Part shown: in pieces, positions 23,704-32,300 of the stretch
Layout: every line of letters begins with the position of its first letter
Position numbering within the stretch: the stretch's first letter is position 1
Source of the DNA: Clostridium sp. CS001
GTDB taxonomy: Bacteria > Bacillota > Clostridia > Clostridiales > Clostridiaceae
Reading direction: 5' to 3'
NCBI RefSeq assembly: GCF_020443565.1
Contig: NZ_JAIZZN010000031.1
Span: 1 to 46,524 of the forward strand
Length of the DNA stretch: 46,524 nt
Notes under the pieces: generated by a model
The model's database searches: none
Seen by the model: only the letters and a program-made list of their open reading frames with translations
Told to the model about the DNA's origin: nothing
Program-made: the position numbers and the translations under genes

Positions 23704-23979
23704 ATGCTTGCAGAAAAAAATGAAAATATAAAAACTGCCTATGAAATCCTCAAAAGAGTGAGTAAAAGCAAAGAAGCTAGGATGGCATACGACGCTAGAC
23801 AAGCAGAAATTATGGATCAGTTAACAAGAGAAGAAACTGCGAGAGCAGAAGGAATGGAAAAAGGAAGAGAAGAAGGGATAGAAAAAGTAGCTAAGAGTTT
23901 ATTAGACGTTCTTGATGATGAGACAATTTCAGCTAAAACAGGGTTAACTGTTGAATTTGTTAAGGGTCTTAGAAAATAA
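23704..23979 (+). CDS. free-standing Rpn C-terminal protein (RpnS-like)
   Basis: This 91-residue protein consists solely of the Rpn tail: MLAEKNENIKTAYEILKRVSKSKEARMAYDARQAEIMDQLTREE, a short EGMEKGREEGIEK repeat, and AKSLLDVLDDETISAKTGLTVEFVKGLRK. AAAGGAGG lies 8 bases before the ATG, identical in layout to the internal site of the full-length gene at 11780. By analogy with E. coli RpnS products it could bind and restrain full-length Rpn nucleases; that is inference. About 100 bases of nuclease-domain remnant lie immediately upstream. Confidence 0.7.
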   Translation: MLAEKNENIKTAYEILKRVSKSKEARMAYDARQAEIMDQLTREETARAEGMEKGREEGIEKVAKSLLDVLDDETISAKTGLTVEFVKGLRK

Positions 23980-24027
23980 CGTTTTAATGAAAGAAAAACG
24001 GTATGGAAGAAATTAAAATCAATTTAT

Positions 24028-24075
24028 AAAGGCCATGAAAATGTGATATACATTTTTAATGGCTTTTATTATTTT
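24028..24075 (+). terminator. intrinsic terminator after the RpnS-like gene
   Basis: AAAGGCCAT and ATGGCTTTT flank a second pairing, AAAATGT with ACATTTT, giving a long hairpin with a one-base bulge, followed by ATTATTTT. Confidence 0.65.
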
Positions 24076-24136
24076 GATAGAAGAGGCAATTATTTTGCCC
24101 TCTGGAATGATATTATGGAAGAAGAATTGTAAAGTA

Positions 24137-24165
24137 ACTTGCCACTTGCCATGTGGGTGGCACTA
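24137..24165 (+). repeat. dispersed hairpin repeat, copy 8
   Basis: This is a full 29 bp copy with the CCATGTGG variant. It lies 28 bases before the next gene. Confidence 0.92.
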
Positions 24166-24192
24166 ATTTTAATTTAAAAAGGATGGCTAAAA

Positions 24193-25227
24193 ATGAAAAT
24201 AACATTTAATCAAAGTATAGATAAATATCTAAGTGAAATAAGAGATTCAAAGGAAAAAACAGTATGTACAACTTTACTTATAAATAATTTTTTAGCTTGT
24301 ATTAAAGGAAAGCTAAATGAGAAGGGTAAAAAGTATGAGTTAGTGTTAGATCTAAAAGCTAATTCTTGGGATTGGATTACCTTTGTAGATGCAGTAGAGG
24401 AAACAATGAGGCATTGCCAAGATAAAAAGAAAAGCTATGATCGGTTAAAATTGTATTTTACTTGGTTAAATAGAAATTATGGTACACGCTTTATTATTGA
24501 TGAGATTTGTCCCGATAGGAAGGCCTTTGAATCTGATATAGAAAGGCAATTAGATATTGTAAAATACCTACAGGGAACAGCAAAAACAATGGATGCGCTT
24601 AAAGAGCACTACTGGTTAAATGAGAAAAATATTAGACCAGACTTGACTGCACTAGATAACGGAATTGAATTTCAAAACCAGAAGATAAAGATAGAAGTGG
24701 ATAGGGAAAGAAGCAGTGATGGTAAGCAACAACTTAAGTATAAGTCTACGATGCATCCTGTATTTATGCCACTTAATCTTACTCAAGTTTATGCGTTAAC
24801 TGTTGGGATTAAAAAGATTTCAAAGAATACCCAATATGATAATATACTTAATGATTTAAGTAACTGGGTGTATTCGCAGCTTTCAGATTATGCAAAAAAT
24901 ATTATAAATGAATTTATAGAAACCTGGGAAGAACCTATAACTTTTGAAAATAGGAAACAAAGATACCATAGTGAAGAAGAAATATTTGAAGAAAACCAGA
25001 TAAATAGGTATCACTACTATGAGAAGTGCAGCAAGATTATAATTGTTACTTATGCCTCTGATCATGGGGATGAGGATGTTCTTGTAGCAGAGGGAAGGGT
25101 ACGGGTTAAAGATTCTTCTAATATACAAGTTATCTCAAAAGAAAAGGTGGAAACTGTAATACCTATTAAAAACATTATAGAAGATAAAGAAAGTACGCTT
25201 AGCGTCCGAAACTCATTTGATTATTGA
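24193..25227 (+). CDS. hypothetical protein, possibly WYL-like transcriptional regulator
   Basis: The 344-residue protein has no motif that I can name firmly. The region LDIVKYLQGTAKTMDALKEHYWLNEKNIRPDLTAL resembles a helix-turn-helix, and QLKYKSTMHPVFMPLNLTQVYALTVGIKKI resembles the segment preceding or within WYL ligand-binding domains. The C-terminus contains a beta-rich segment (SKIIIVTYASDHGDEDVLVAEGRVRVKDSSNIQVI). AAAAAGGATGG sits about 8 bases before the ATG. It is followed 45 bases later by a gamma-glutamylcyclotransferase-like gene on the same strand and may form an operon with it. Function is unknown. Confidence 0.7.
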   Translation: MKITFNQSIDKYLSEIRDSKEKTVCTTLLINNFLACIKGKLNEKGKKYELVLDLKANSWDWITFVDAVEETMRHCQDKKKSYDRLKLYFTWLNRNYGTRFIIDEICPDRKAFESDIERQLDIVKYLQGTAKTMDALKEHYWLNEKNIRPDLTALDNGIEFQNQKIKIEVDRERSSDGKQQLKYKSTMHPVFMPLNLTQVYALTVGIKKISKNTQYDNILNDLSNWVYSQLSDYAKNIINEFIETWEEPITFENRKQRYHSEEEIFEENQINRYHYYEKCSKIIIVTYASDHGDEDVLVAEGRVRVKDSSNIQVISKEKVETVIPIKNIIEDKESTLSVRNSFDY

Positions 25228-25272
25228 TATATTATATACTTATAAACAATAATTAGTAAGGAGATGTTAATT

Positions 25273-26430
25273 ATGAACCTGGTATTTGCTTATGGGAGTT
25301 TAATAAATAGGATGGAAATTGAAAAGACTTTGAAGGAAGACGGTGCGCAGAAGGATTATGTTGTACTTGGGATAGGAAAGCTTGAAAAATATAAGTTAGC
25401 ATTTACAAAGAAATCCGCTAAATGGAAGGGTGGGGTACTTGATGTTGTAGATTCAAGAGATAAGGACTATGTTCTTGGACTTGTAATAGAAGTTAGTGAT
25501 AGGGCACTTAGAGCAATTGATAGAAGAGAAGGGGTTAGTAACGGCGCTTATGCACGAAAAACTGTAAGTGTTAATCTGGCTGGAGAAATGGTGGAAGTAA
25601 TTGTTTATACCGTAGTTAATAAAGAGCGAAGTGGAGTGAAAGCCTCGGAAGAATACATTAGCAAGGTTGAGGCTGGAATGAGGGAAGAAGGATTCCCGGA
25701 AGAATATATTAATAAATATCTTATAGGTGAGGTTTCTGAAGACTGTAGACATAGCGCGTTAATATATCTAAGAAGGGAGAAGCATGCACAACATTTGTTT
25801 GCACTTTCAAATATGGTGGGGATAGATCTATGGGATATTCCTATATTGGTGGATTCTTTGACAAAGGATGGATATATAAGACAGGACAAAAGAGACAGGG
25901 TTGGAAAATATAATACAAGTGCATTGTATTATACAGTTCCAGAAAAAAGAAAAGAGATAGATGATATGCTTTTAAAAAAGCTAAAGGAAAGCTTAGTACC
26001 TTTTGAAAGTATAGATTGCATTAATGCAAAAGAGAATGATAAAACCATGGCTTGCATGAAGTGCTTAACAATCCATAAGGAAGGGGAGACTTTCTGCAGA
26101 AAATGCTTAAGATCTCTTAGTGAGATGGATACTCCAATGCTTGATATAATTTTTGATTTAAATAAAAAGGGATATAAAACTGAATTTTGCTGCTGTGGCC
26201 ACCCTACATTAAATTCGTCTTATTCTGCCTATTTTCTTATGAGTGGAATTATAAATGAAGTAACGGTACCAGAGGGATTTACCATGAAATGTTCGGGTGG
26301 TAGAACAAATATAACTTCTATATATGTTAGAAAGAAATTAAACCTATCCATGGCTCAGCTTGAAGAATTGAGGAAAAGAAATTTGAGTATCCTTAGGGAA
26401 TGGGTTAAAGCATTGCCGGTGAGAGTGTAA
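25273..26430 (+). CDS. gamma-glutamylcyclotransferase-like protein with C-terminal cysteine-rich extension
   Basis: Residues 1-150 form a GGCT-like domain, with LVFAYGSLIN (the YGSL substrate loop), VLDVVDSRDKDYVLGLVIEV, and a catalytic-type glutamate in AIDRREGVSNGAYARKTV. After residue 155 comes a roughly 230-residue extension not usual for the family: a helical, winged-helix-like part, then CMKC...CRKC (a likely zinc ribbon near residue 260), then KTEFCCCGHPTLNSSYSAYFLM. Members of the GGCT fold make 5-oxoproline from gamma-glutamyl compounds, but the reaction here is not proven. The ATG at 25273 is preferred because AAGGAG (25258-25263) directly abuts the in-frame ATG at 25264. Confidence 0.8.
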   Translation: MNLVFAYGSLINRMEIEKTLKEDGAQKDYVVLGIGKLEKYKLAFTKKSAKWKGGVLDVVDSRDKDYVLGLVIEVSDRALRAIDRREGVSNGAYARKTVSVNLAGEMVEVIVYTVVNKERSGVKASEEYISKVEAGMREEGFPEEYINKYLIGEVSEDCRHSALIYLRREKHAQHLFALSNMVGIDLWDIPILVDSLTKDGYIRQDKRDRVGKYNTSALYYTVPEKRKEIDDMLLKKLKESLVPFESIDCINAKENDKTMACMKCLTIHKEGETFCRKCLRSLSEMDTPMLDIIFDLNKKGYKTEFCCCGHPTLNSSYSAYFLMSGIINEVTVPEGFTMKCSGGRTNITSIYVRKKLNLSMAQLEELRKRNLSILREWVKALPVRV

Positions 26431-26438
26431 TAATTACA

Positions 26439-26467
26439 ACTTGCCACTTGCCATGTGGGTGGCACTA
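26439..26467 (+). repeat. dispersed hairpin repeat, copy 9 (last copy)
   Basis: This is a full 29 bp copy with the CCATGTGG variant, 8 bases after the GGCT-like gene stop. No further copy is found to the end of the window. Confidence 0.92.
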
Positions 26468-26624
26468 GGTTTAATTTGCAATGCGACAGTATTCGCCTTA
26501 TTTAGCAAGATTAATGTGTTAGAATGCTTTGAATGGGTAATACTTGGAAACAAATTACTTTGCTATATATATTGTAGTTTGATAAAATGTACCTAGATTC
26601 TACAATTAATTGGATATAAAAAGA

Positions 26625-26630
26625 TATAAT
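26625..26630 (+). promoter_or_regulatory. possible -10 element of the defence island operon
   Basis: There is a perfect TATAAT 64 bases before the first island gene. The -35 region is poor (ACAATT at about 26602), so this call rests on the -10 and on the position at the head of a long same-strand gene set. Confidence 0.35.
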
Positions 26631-26693
26631 AATTGGAAATATTAATTGATAGAGTATTGAGAATTGAAGTGAGCATAATAAGGAGATTTATGT

Positions 26694-28415
26694 ATGATTA
26701 AATATATTTGTAAAAGTTGCAATATAGACTGTGAAACAAGCGAATGCCCAATTTGTAATGAAAGGACAAATGCTGAATCAAGAATTTATTGGTGTAAGAA
26801 TTGTAATGTACCAATTTATGATGAAATATGTGATGTGTGTGGAGCAAATTCAGAACCTTTAACTACAGACTTAAGGCCTGTTTTCCCAGAAGAAAGACTC
26901 CTTTTAGAGATTTTAATTGGAGAACCCTTTAAATATATAAACTCATCTGTTTGGAATAGTACGGGGAACAGGTATATTGTTGATGGTGTGAGGTTAAAGT
27001 TATCCATAACCAAATTAATGAAAAAGGATGCTAACAGTGTAATTGAACAATTAAATAAATATAAAGATGAAAATAATTATGATTATTTTAATAATAATAT
27101 AGCAAAATTTATTGAAGCAAATAAAAAAAGATTTAACTTAATGGTATCTGAAGCTACTAAGTTTATAAATGAAGTTTCTTATGGTTATGAATTAGATGAG
27201 CTTTTTATATCATTTAGTGGTGGAAAAGACTCAACGGTTACTCAAGATTTAGTAGTTAAAGCACTAAGCGAACCTAAGATAATTCATATTTTTGGTGATA
27301 CAACGCTAGAATTTCCGCTTACGCATGAGTATATTAAAAGATTCAAATCGAATAATAGATATACACCGATGCTTACTGCTGAAAATAAAGAGAAAGAATT
27401 CTATGACTTGTGCGACACTCTTGGACCACCGAGTAGAGTAATGAGATGGTGTTGCACTGTTTTTAAGACAGGCCCAATTACAAGGAAAATAAGTTCTACT
27501 TTTAAAGATAAGAAAAAGATAATTACTTTTCATGGAATTAGAAGAAGTGAATCTAGCAGTAGAAGTAAATATGATAGAGAATCAGATAGCCCTAAAATAA
27601 CGAAGCAAAAGGTTATGTCGCCAATTATAGATTGGTATGACTTTGATGTTTGGCTGTATATGTTAACAACTGGTATAGATTTTAATGATGCATATAGACT
27701 AGGTTATGCTAGAGTTGGATGCTGGTGTTGCCCTAACAATAGTAACTGGGCGCAATACTTATCCAGCATATACATGCCTGAGCAATATGAAAAATGGAGA
27801 AATTTCTTAGTTGGCTTCGCAAAGAAAATTGGAAAACTAGATGCAGAAGTTTATATTGATGAGGGAAGCTGGAAAGCAAGACAAGGCGGAAATGGGGTAG
27901 AGTTTAGTAAAAACTCATTTATTTCATTTAAACCCTGTGCTATAGAGGAAAATTCTTTTAATTATGAGTTAAAGAGAAGTATCTCTGAAGATCTATATGA
28001 ATTATTTAAGCCCTTTGGAAAGATATCAAAGGAAATGGGGAATGAGAGGCTGGGGGAAGTTTTTGTTTTAGATAATCAAAACAATCCAATAATAAGATTG
28101 CAGGGAAAAATAGGAAGTAATCTATTGAAGGTTTCAATACTAAAGCTACCATTACTTAAAACTAAAAATATAAAAAATGCTAAATTAAAAATTGAATGCC
28201 AGATAACAAAATTTCAGATGTGTGTTGGCTGCCTTGCATGTGAAAGCGTTTGTAAGCATAACGCTATAACAATTAAAAAATCCAATGACAGCACAAATGG
28301 AGAACTATCTTATACCATTGATGATATAAAGTGCGTTCGTTGTGGGGAGTGTATAAATCATTTTGATGGTGGTTGTTATATGAGAAAAGTCCTAGCAACT
28401 AAGAGGGGAGATTAG
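26694..28415 (+). CDS. DndC-like phosphoadenosine phosphosulfate reductase family protein with zinc ribbons and 4Fe-4S domain
   Basis: This 573-residue protein has three parts. (1) Two N-terminal zinc ribbons: C6/C9/C18/C21 and C34/C37/C46/C49. (2) A PAPS-reductase/ATP-pyrophosphatase domain at about 150-390, with the PP-loop SFSGGKDSTV near 175, RWCCTVFKTGP, HGIRRSESSSRSKYD, and GCWCCPNNSNW. (3) A ferredoxin-type C-terminus near 505-565 with CVGCLACESVCKHNAI and CVRCGECINHFDGGC. DndC and its relatives adenylate and sulfurate the DNA backbone using sulfur from a cysteine desulfurase, and a gene for such an enzyme lies downstream. Start is supported by AAGGAG at 26680-26685. The following gene begins 2 bases after the stop, so this leads the island operon. 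Confidence 0.87.
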   Translation: MIKYICKSCNIDCETSECPICNERTNAESRIYWCKNCNVPIYDEICDVCGANSEPLTTDLRPVFPEERLLLEILIGEPFKYINSSVWNSTGNRYIVDGVRLKLSITKLMKKDANSVIEQLNKYKDENNYDYFNNNIAKFIEANKKRFNLMVSEATKFINEVSYGYELDELFISFSGGKDSTVTQDLVVKALSEPKIIHIFGDTTLEFPLTHEYIKRFKSNNRYTPMLTAENKEKEFYDLCDTLGPPSRVMRWCCTVFKTGPITRKISSTFKDKKKIITFHGIRRSESSSRSKYDRESDSPKITKQKVMSPIIDWYDFDVWLYMLTTGIDFNDAYRLGYARVGCWCCPNNSNWAQYLSSIYMPEQYEKWRNFLVGFAKKIGKLDAEVYIDEGSWKARQGGNGVEFSKNSFISFKPCAIEENSFNYELKRSISEDLYELFKPFGKISKEMGNERLGEVFVLDNQNNPIIRLQGKIGSNLLKVSILKLPLLKTKNIKNAKLKIECQITKFQMCVGCLACESVCKHNAITIKKSNDSTNGELSYTIDDIKCVRCGECINHFDGGCYMRKVLATKRGD

Positions 28416-28417
28416 AC

Positions 28418-29320
28418 TTGGAAGATACTATAGTTAAAATAAGATTAAAAGCACATGAGAGTTTCTATATTAGAGAAGGTTGGTTAAGAAAAGGAATAAA
28501 AAATGTTCATAAGGATTGCAGAATCTTTATAAGGGAGGATGCAACAGACATTTTAGGTATAGGGGTTAGTATGGTTAAGGCGCTTAGATATTGGCTACAA
28601 GCTTGTGGCTTAACCGAAGAAGAAAAAGTTGCAGGCAATAAAAGAGAGCAGAGGCTTACTAAAAATCTTGGTGAGATTATTTTAGATAAAGACCCTTATT
28701 TTGAGGATATATTTTCATTATGGATTATTCATTATAAGTTGGTGACTAATAGAGAAAATTGTACTTCTTGGTATTTGTTTTTCAATGAAGTTACTGTTAA
28801 TGAATTTACAAAAGAGGATTTAAAAAATGAAATGATTTATGCATTAAAGAGATCTACAAATAATATGACGTTTTCTGAAAGTTCTTTATTTGATGATTGT
28901 GAGTGCATTATAAAGACTTATGTTGATAATAAAAAAGAAAATAAGAACCCTGAAGAAAATACATCTTGTCCACTTAATGAATTGGGATTATTAGCGAAGA
29001 GCGTTTCAAATCATGGGAAGGAAGTTATTTTAAAAACAAAGCCTTCAATGGATAAATTAGATAAATTTGTAGTACTCTATATAATTTTAGATAATTTAAA
29101 AGGCGCAGAAAGTATAAGCATTGAAAACATTTTAACTGATAAGTGTAACGCAGGAATGGTTCTAAACTTAGATAGAAATTTGTTAAATGAATATTTGGAT
29201 TTGCTAAAAAATGCTGGATATATAGGAATAAATAGAACTGCCGGGTTAAATCAAGTATACCCTGGGAAATATGATAAACAAGACATAATAAGAGAGTATT
29301 ATGAACAATTAATGGAATGA
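28418..29320 (+). CDS. DUF4007 family protein
   Basis: The 300-residue protein starts with TTG, served by GAGGGGAG at 28403-28410. It carries the DUF4007 pattern: HESFYIREGWLRKGIKNV, then ILGIGVSMVKALRYWLQACGL, LGEIILDKDPYFEDIFSLWIIHYKLV, and NCTSWYLFFNEV. The C-terminal part (NAGMVLNLDRNLLNEYLDLLKNAGYIGINRTAG) resembles a winged helix. DUF4007 genes are found next to DndC-like genes in many bacteria and archaea, which suggests a DNA-binding or regulatory role in sulfur modification, but no activity is established to my knowledge. It sits between the DndC-like gene and a giant ATPase gene with gaps under 10 bases. Confidence 0.88.
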   Translation: MEDTIVKIRLKAHESFYIREGWLRKGIKNVHKDCRIFIREDATDILGIGVSMVKALRYWLQACGLTEEEKVAGNKREQRLTKNLGEIILDKDPYFEDIFSLWIIHYKLVTNRENCTSWYLFFNEVTVNEFTKEDLKNEMIYALKRSTNNMTFSESSLFDDCECIIKTYVDNKKENKNPEENTSCPLNELGLLAKSVSNHGKEVILKTKPSMDKLDKFVVLYIILDNLKGAESISIENILTDKCNAGMVLNLDRNLLNEYLDLLKNAGYIGINRTAGLNQVYPGKYDKQDIIREYYEQLME

Positions 29321-29327
29321 GGGACAG

Positions 29328-32300
29328 ATGATGTTATATAAAGACTTTATAAAAGCGGACGAGGGGTTTCAATACTCGATTAATCTTCAATATGATTTGA
29401 ATAAATACTCAAAGGTAACAGGATATATTCCTACTAGTGCATCAGTTGAGATCTTAAAGAAATATTTAACTAGTATTTATTACGATAGTAAGGATAGGGC
29501 TTCAATACTTGTAGGACCATATGGTAAAGGAAAATCTCATTTGTTACTGATTCTTTTAGCTATAATTTCAATGAATAATAATACTGAAGGACAAGAAACA
29601 CTGGATGTATTATGTAATAAGATCGGAAATATAAGCGATGAAGTAAAAAAAATGATTTTAGAGATAAGAGGTCAAAATAAAAAATTGCTTCCAGTTATAA
29701 TTAATAGCAATTACTATGATTTAAATCAAGCATTTTTGGTTGGAATTAAGGATGCATTAGAGCGTGAAGGGCTGAATGAATTAAGACCTAAAACGTATTT
29801 TGAGGCAATAATTGAAACAGTTAAAATATGGGAAAATGAATACAATGAAACATATATAAATTTCAAAGAAAAACTCAAAGATGTTGATCTAAATATTAAG
29901 ATGTTCACGAATAAAATAAATAATTACAATGATGAGGCATATGAAATATTTAAGGAAATTCATCCTAAAGTCACATCAGGTACAGAATTTAATCCTTTGA
30001 TTAATTCAGATATAATTCGTTTATTTGAAGAATTAAATTGCAAACTATGTGAATCCCATAATTTCAACGGTATATTTGTTGTGTTTGATGAATTTAGTAA
30101 GTTTCTTGAGGCAAGTATAACAAGAAATTCAGCAAGAGATATTAAACTTATTCAGGATTTTGCGGAGCTTGCTAATAGAAGTGGAAAAAATCAAATTCAT
30201 TTATCTTGTATAACTCATAAAAGTGTAAATGATTATATATCGGACTTACCTAAAGAAAAAATAAATGCCTGGAGAGGTGTTGAGGGTAGGTTTAAAGAGA
30301 TATACTTCACTTCTTCTTCACAACAAAATTATGAGCTAATTGCAAATGCAATAATAAAAGACGAAAAGAAGTTTAAAACGTTTAAAACTAACAATTATGA
30401 CAAAATAAATACGGTTTTGAATCAATGTGAAAATACAACAATTTTTAATGATGTGGATAACTATCTTAGTTTAATTGGTGATGGATGTTTTCCTTTAAAT
30501 CCTATAAGTAGTTATGTACTTCCTAGAATTAGTGAAAAAGTTGCGCAGAATGAAAGAACTCTATTTACCTTTTTATCTAAAGATGAAAAAGGAAGTTTAG
30601 TAAATTTTATCAATTCTAATAATGGAAGGGCTGAATTTCTAACCATAGATTTGATATATGATTATTTTGAAGCACTATTTAAAAAAGAAGTTTTTAATGA
30701 AAGTGTTCATACTGTTTGGTTAAAAGCTAATAGTGCATTATTAAAAACTAACATTGAAGATGAGCAGAAAATAATTAAAAGCATAGCCGCAATTGATATA
30801 GTAAATGAATTTCAACAGCTTTCTCCTACTGACTTATATTTGAGAGCATCACTAGGGCTAACTAATGATAATTTTGATACTGCAATAATGCAGCTTATTA
30901 ATAAACATATTATCTTAAGGAAGAAAAGCAACGGTAATTATAGATTTTTACCTGGAAGTGAACTTAATATAATTAAAAAGATTAATGATAGAAAAAATCT
31001 TAATTCAAGTAAAATAAACATTAAAGAGGTACTAGATAATATAGTCAACTTGGGATTTGAATTGCCAAAGAGATATAATGATGAAAAAGAAATGATTAGA
31101 TATTTTAAGAAAGACTTTATTACCGTAAATGAATTCATAAATATTAGAACAATAAAGGATCTAATTTCAGAAAGCAATTCTGATGGAATAATCCTTTACT
31201 TAATTCATTGCTCTAAGGAAGAAAAAGAAGTAGCACTTAAAAAATTAAACGAGTTAAATGATCCTAGAATTATATTATGCAGTTTAAATAATATTTTTTC
31301 TAAAGATGAAGAAGTAAGAGAATTGGTATCGATAAAATCTTTGAAAAGTGATATTGAATTTAATGAAAATGAACTTGCAGCTCAAGAAATAGAAATATTT
31401 GAAGATGATATAACAGAAGATATTGAAGACTATGTATCTGTTAATTACGATATTAAAAATGGACTATGTAAGTATTATGATTTTAATGGTGAAATTTTAG
31501 ATATAAAAAAAGAATACCAATTAAACAGAAAGATATCTGATATTTGTTTTGAGGTATTTAGTAAGACACCAGTAGTTAATAATGAGCTTATCAACAAAAA
31601 TAAGATTTCTAGCCAAATATTAAAGGCTAGAAATAAAATAGTACAGTACATTTTTGATGAAATGGAGAAAGGTAACGGATTTATTACTGAAGGAAATGGT
31701 CCTGAAACAACAATTTTTAGGATTGCAATAAAGAGGAAGGGACTACTCGATGGATCAGAAAGTGAAGATGCTTATTTAAATGAGATTTTGGATGTAATTA
31801 GGAATTTTATAATAAGTAGTGAGGAAGACAAAATATGTTTTTCAGATTTATATAAAATACTTTATGATTCAGAGTATAAGTATGGATTAAGGGCTGGAAT
31901 AATCCCTATTTATATGTCACTTAAAATGAAAGATTATTTAGAAAAAATAGTAATTTATTTTGGAGATAAAGAAGTTCCGTTGTCCATCGAAACTTTAAAC
32001 AGAATTAATGATAATCCAGATAAGTACTTTATTTTATTAGAAAAAGGTTCAAAAGCAAATGAAGATTATATAACTAATATTGATAATTTGTTTAGTGAAT
32101 ATAAATCAAAAAAAGATGCAGGTTATAGTAGATACACCTCAATACTTGAGGCAATGCAAAACTGGTTATATAGCTTAGCTAAGTATTCAAAAGAATACAA
32201 AGTAGTACCTTATAATCAAAATAAGCAGATTGATACTGATATTGTAAATTTCAGGAGGGAACTTCTAAAGTTTGATATTAACCCTAGGGATCTATTACTA

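Noticed and set aside
24083-24107. A second hairpin AGAGGCAA/TTGCCCTCT after the RpnS-like gene
   Set aside because: It has a bulged stem and no T-run, and a better terminator lies immediately upstream, so I do not call it a separate element.
174-26467. The nine repeats as a CRISPR array
   Set aside because: Copies are kilobases apart with genes between them, not 20-40 bp spacers, and no cas gene is present.
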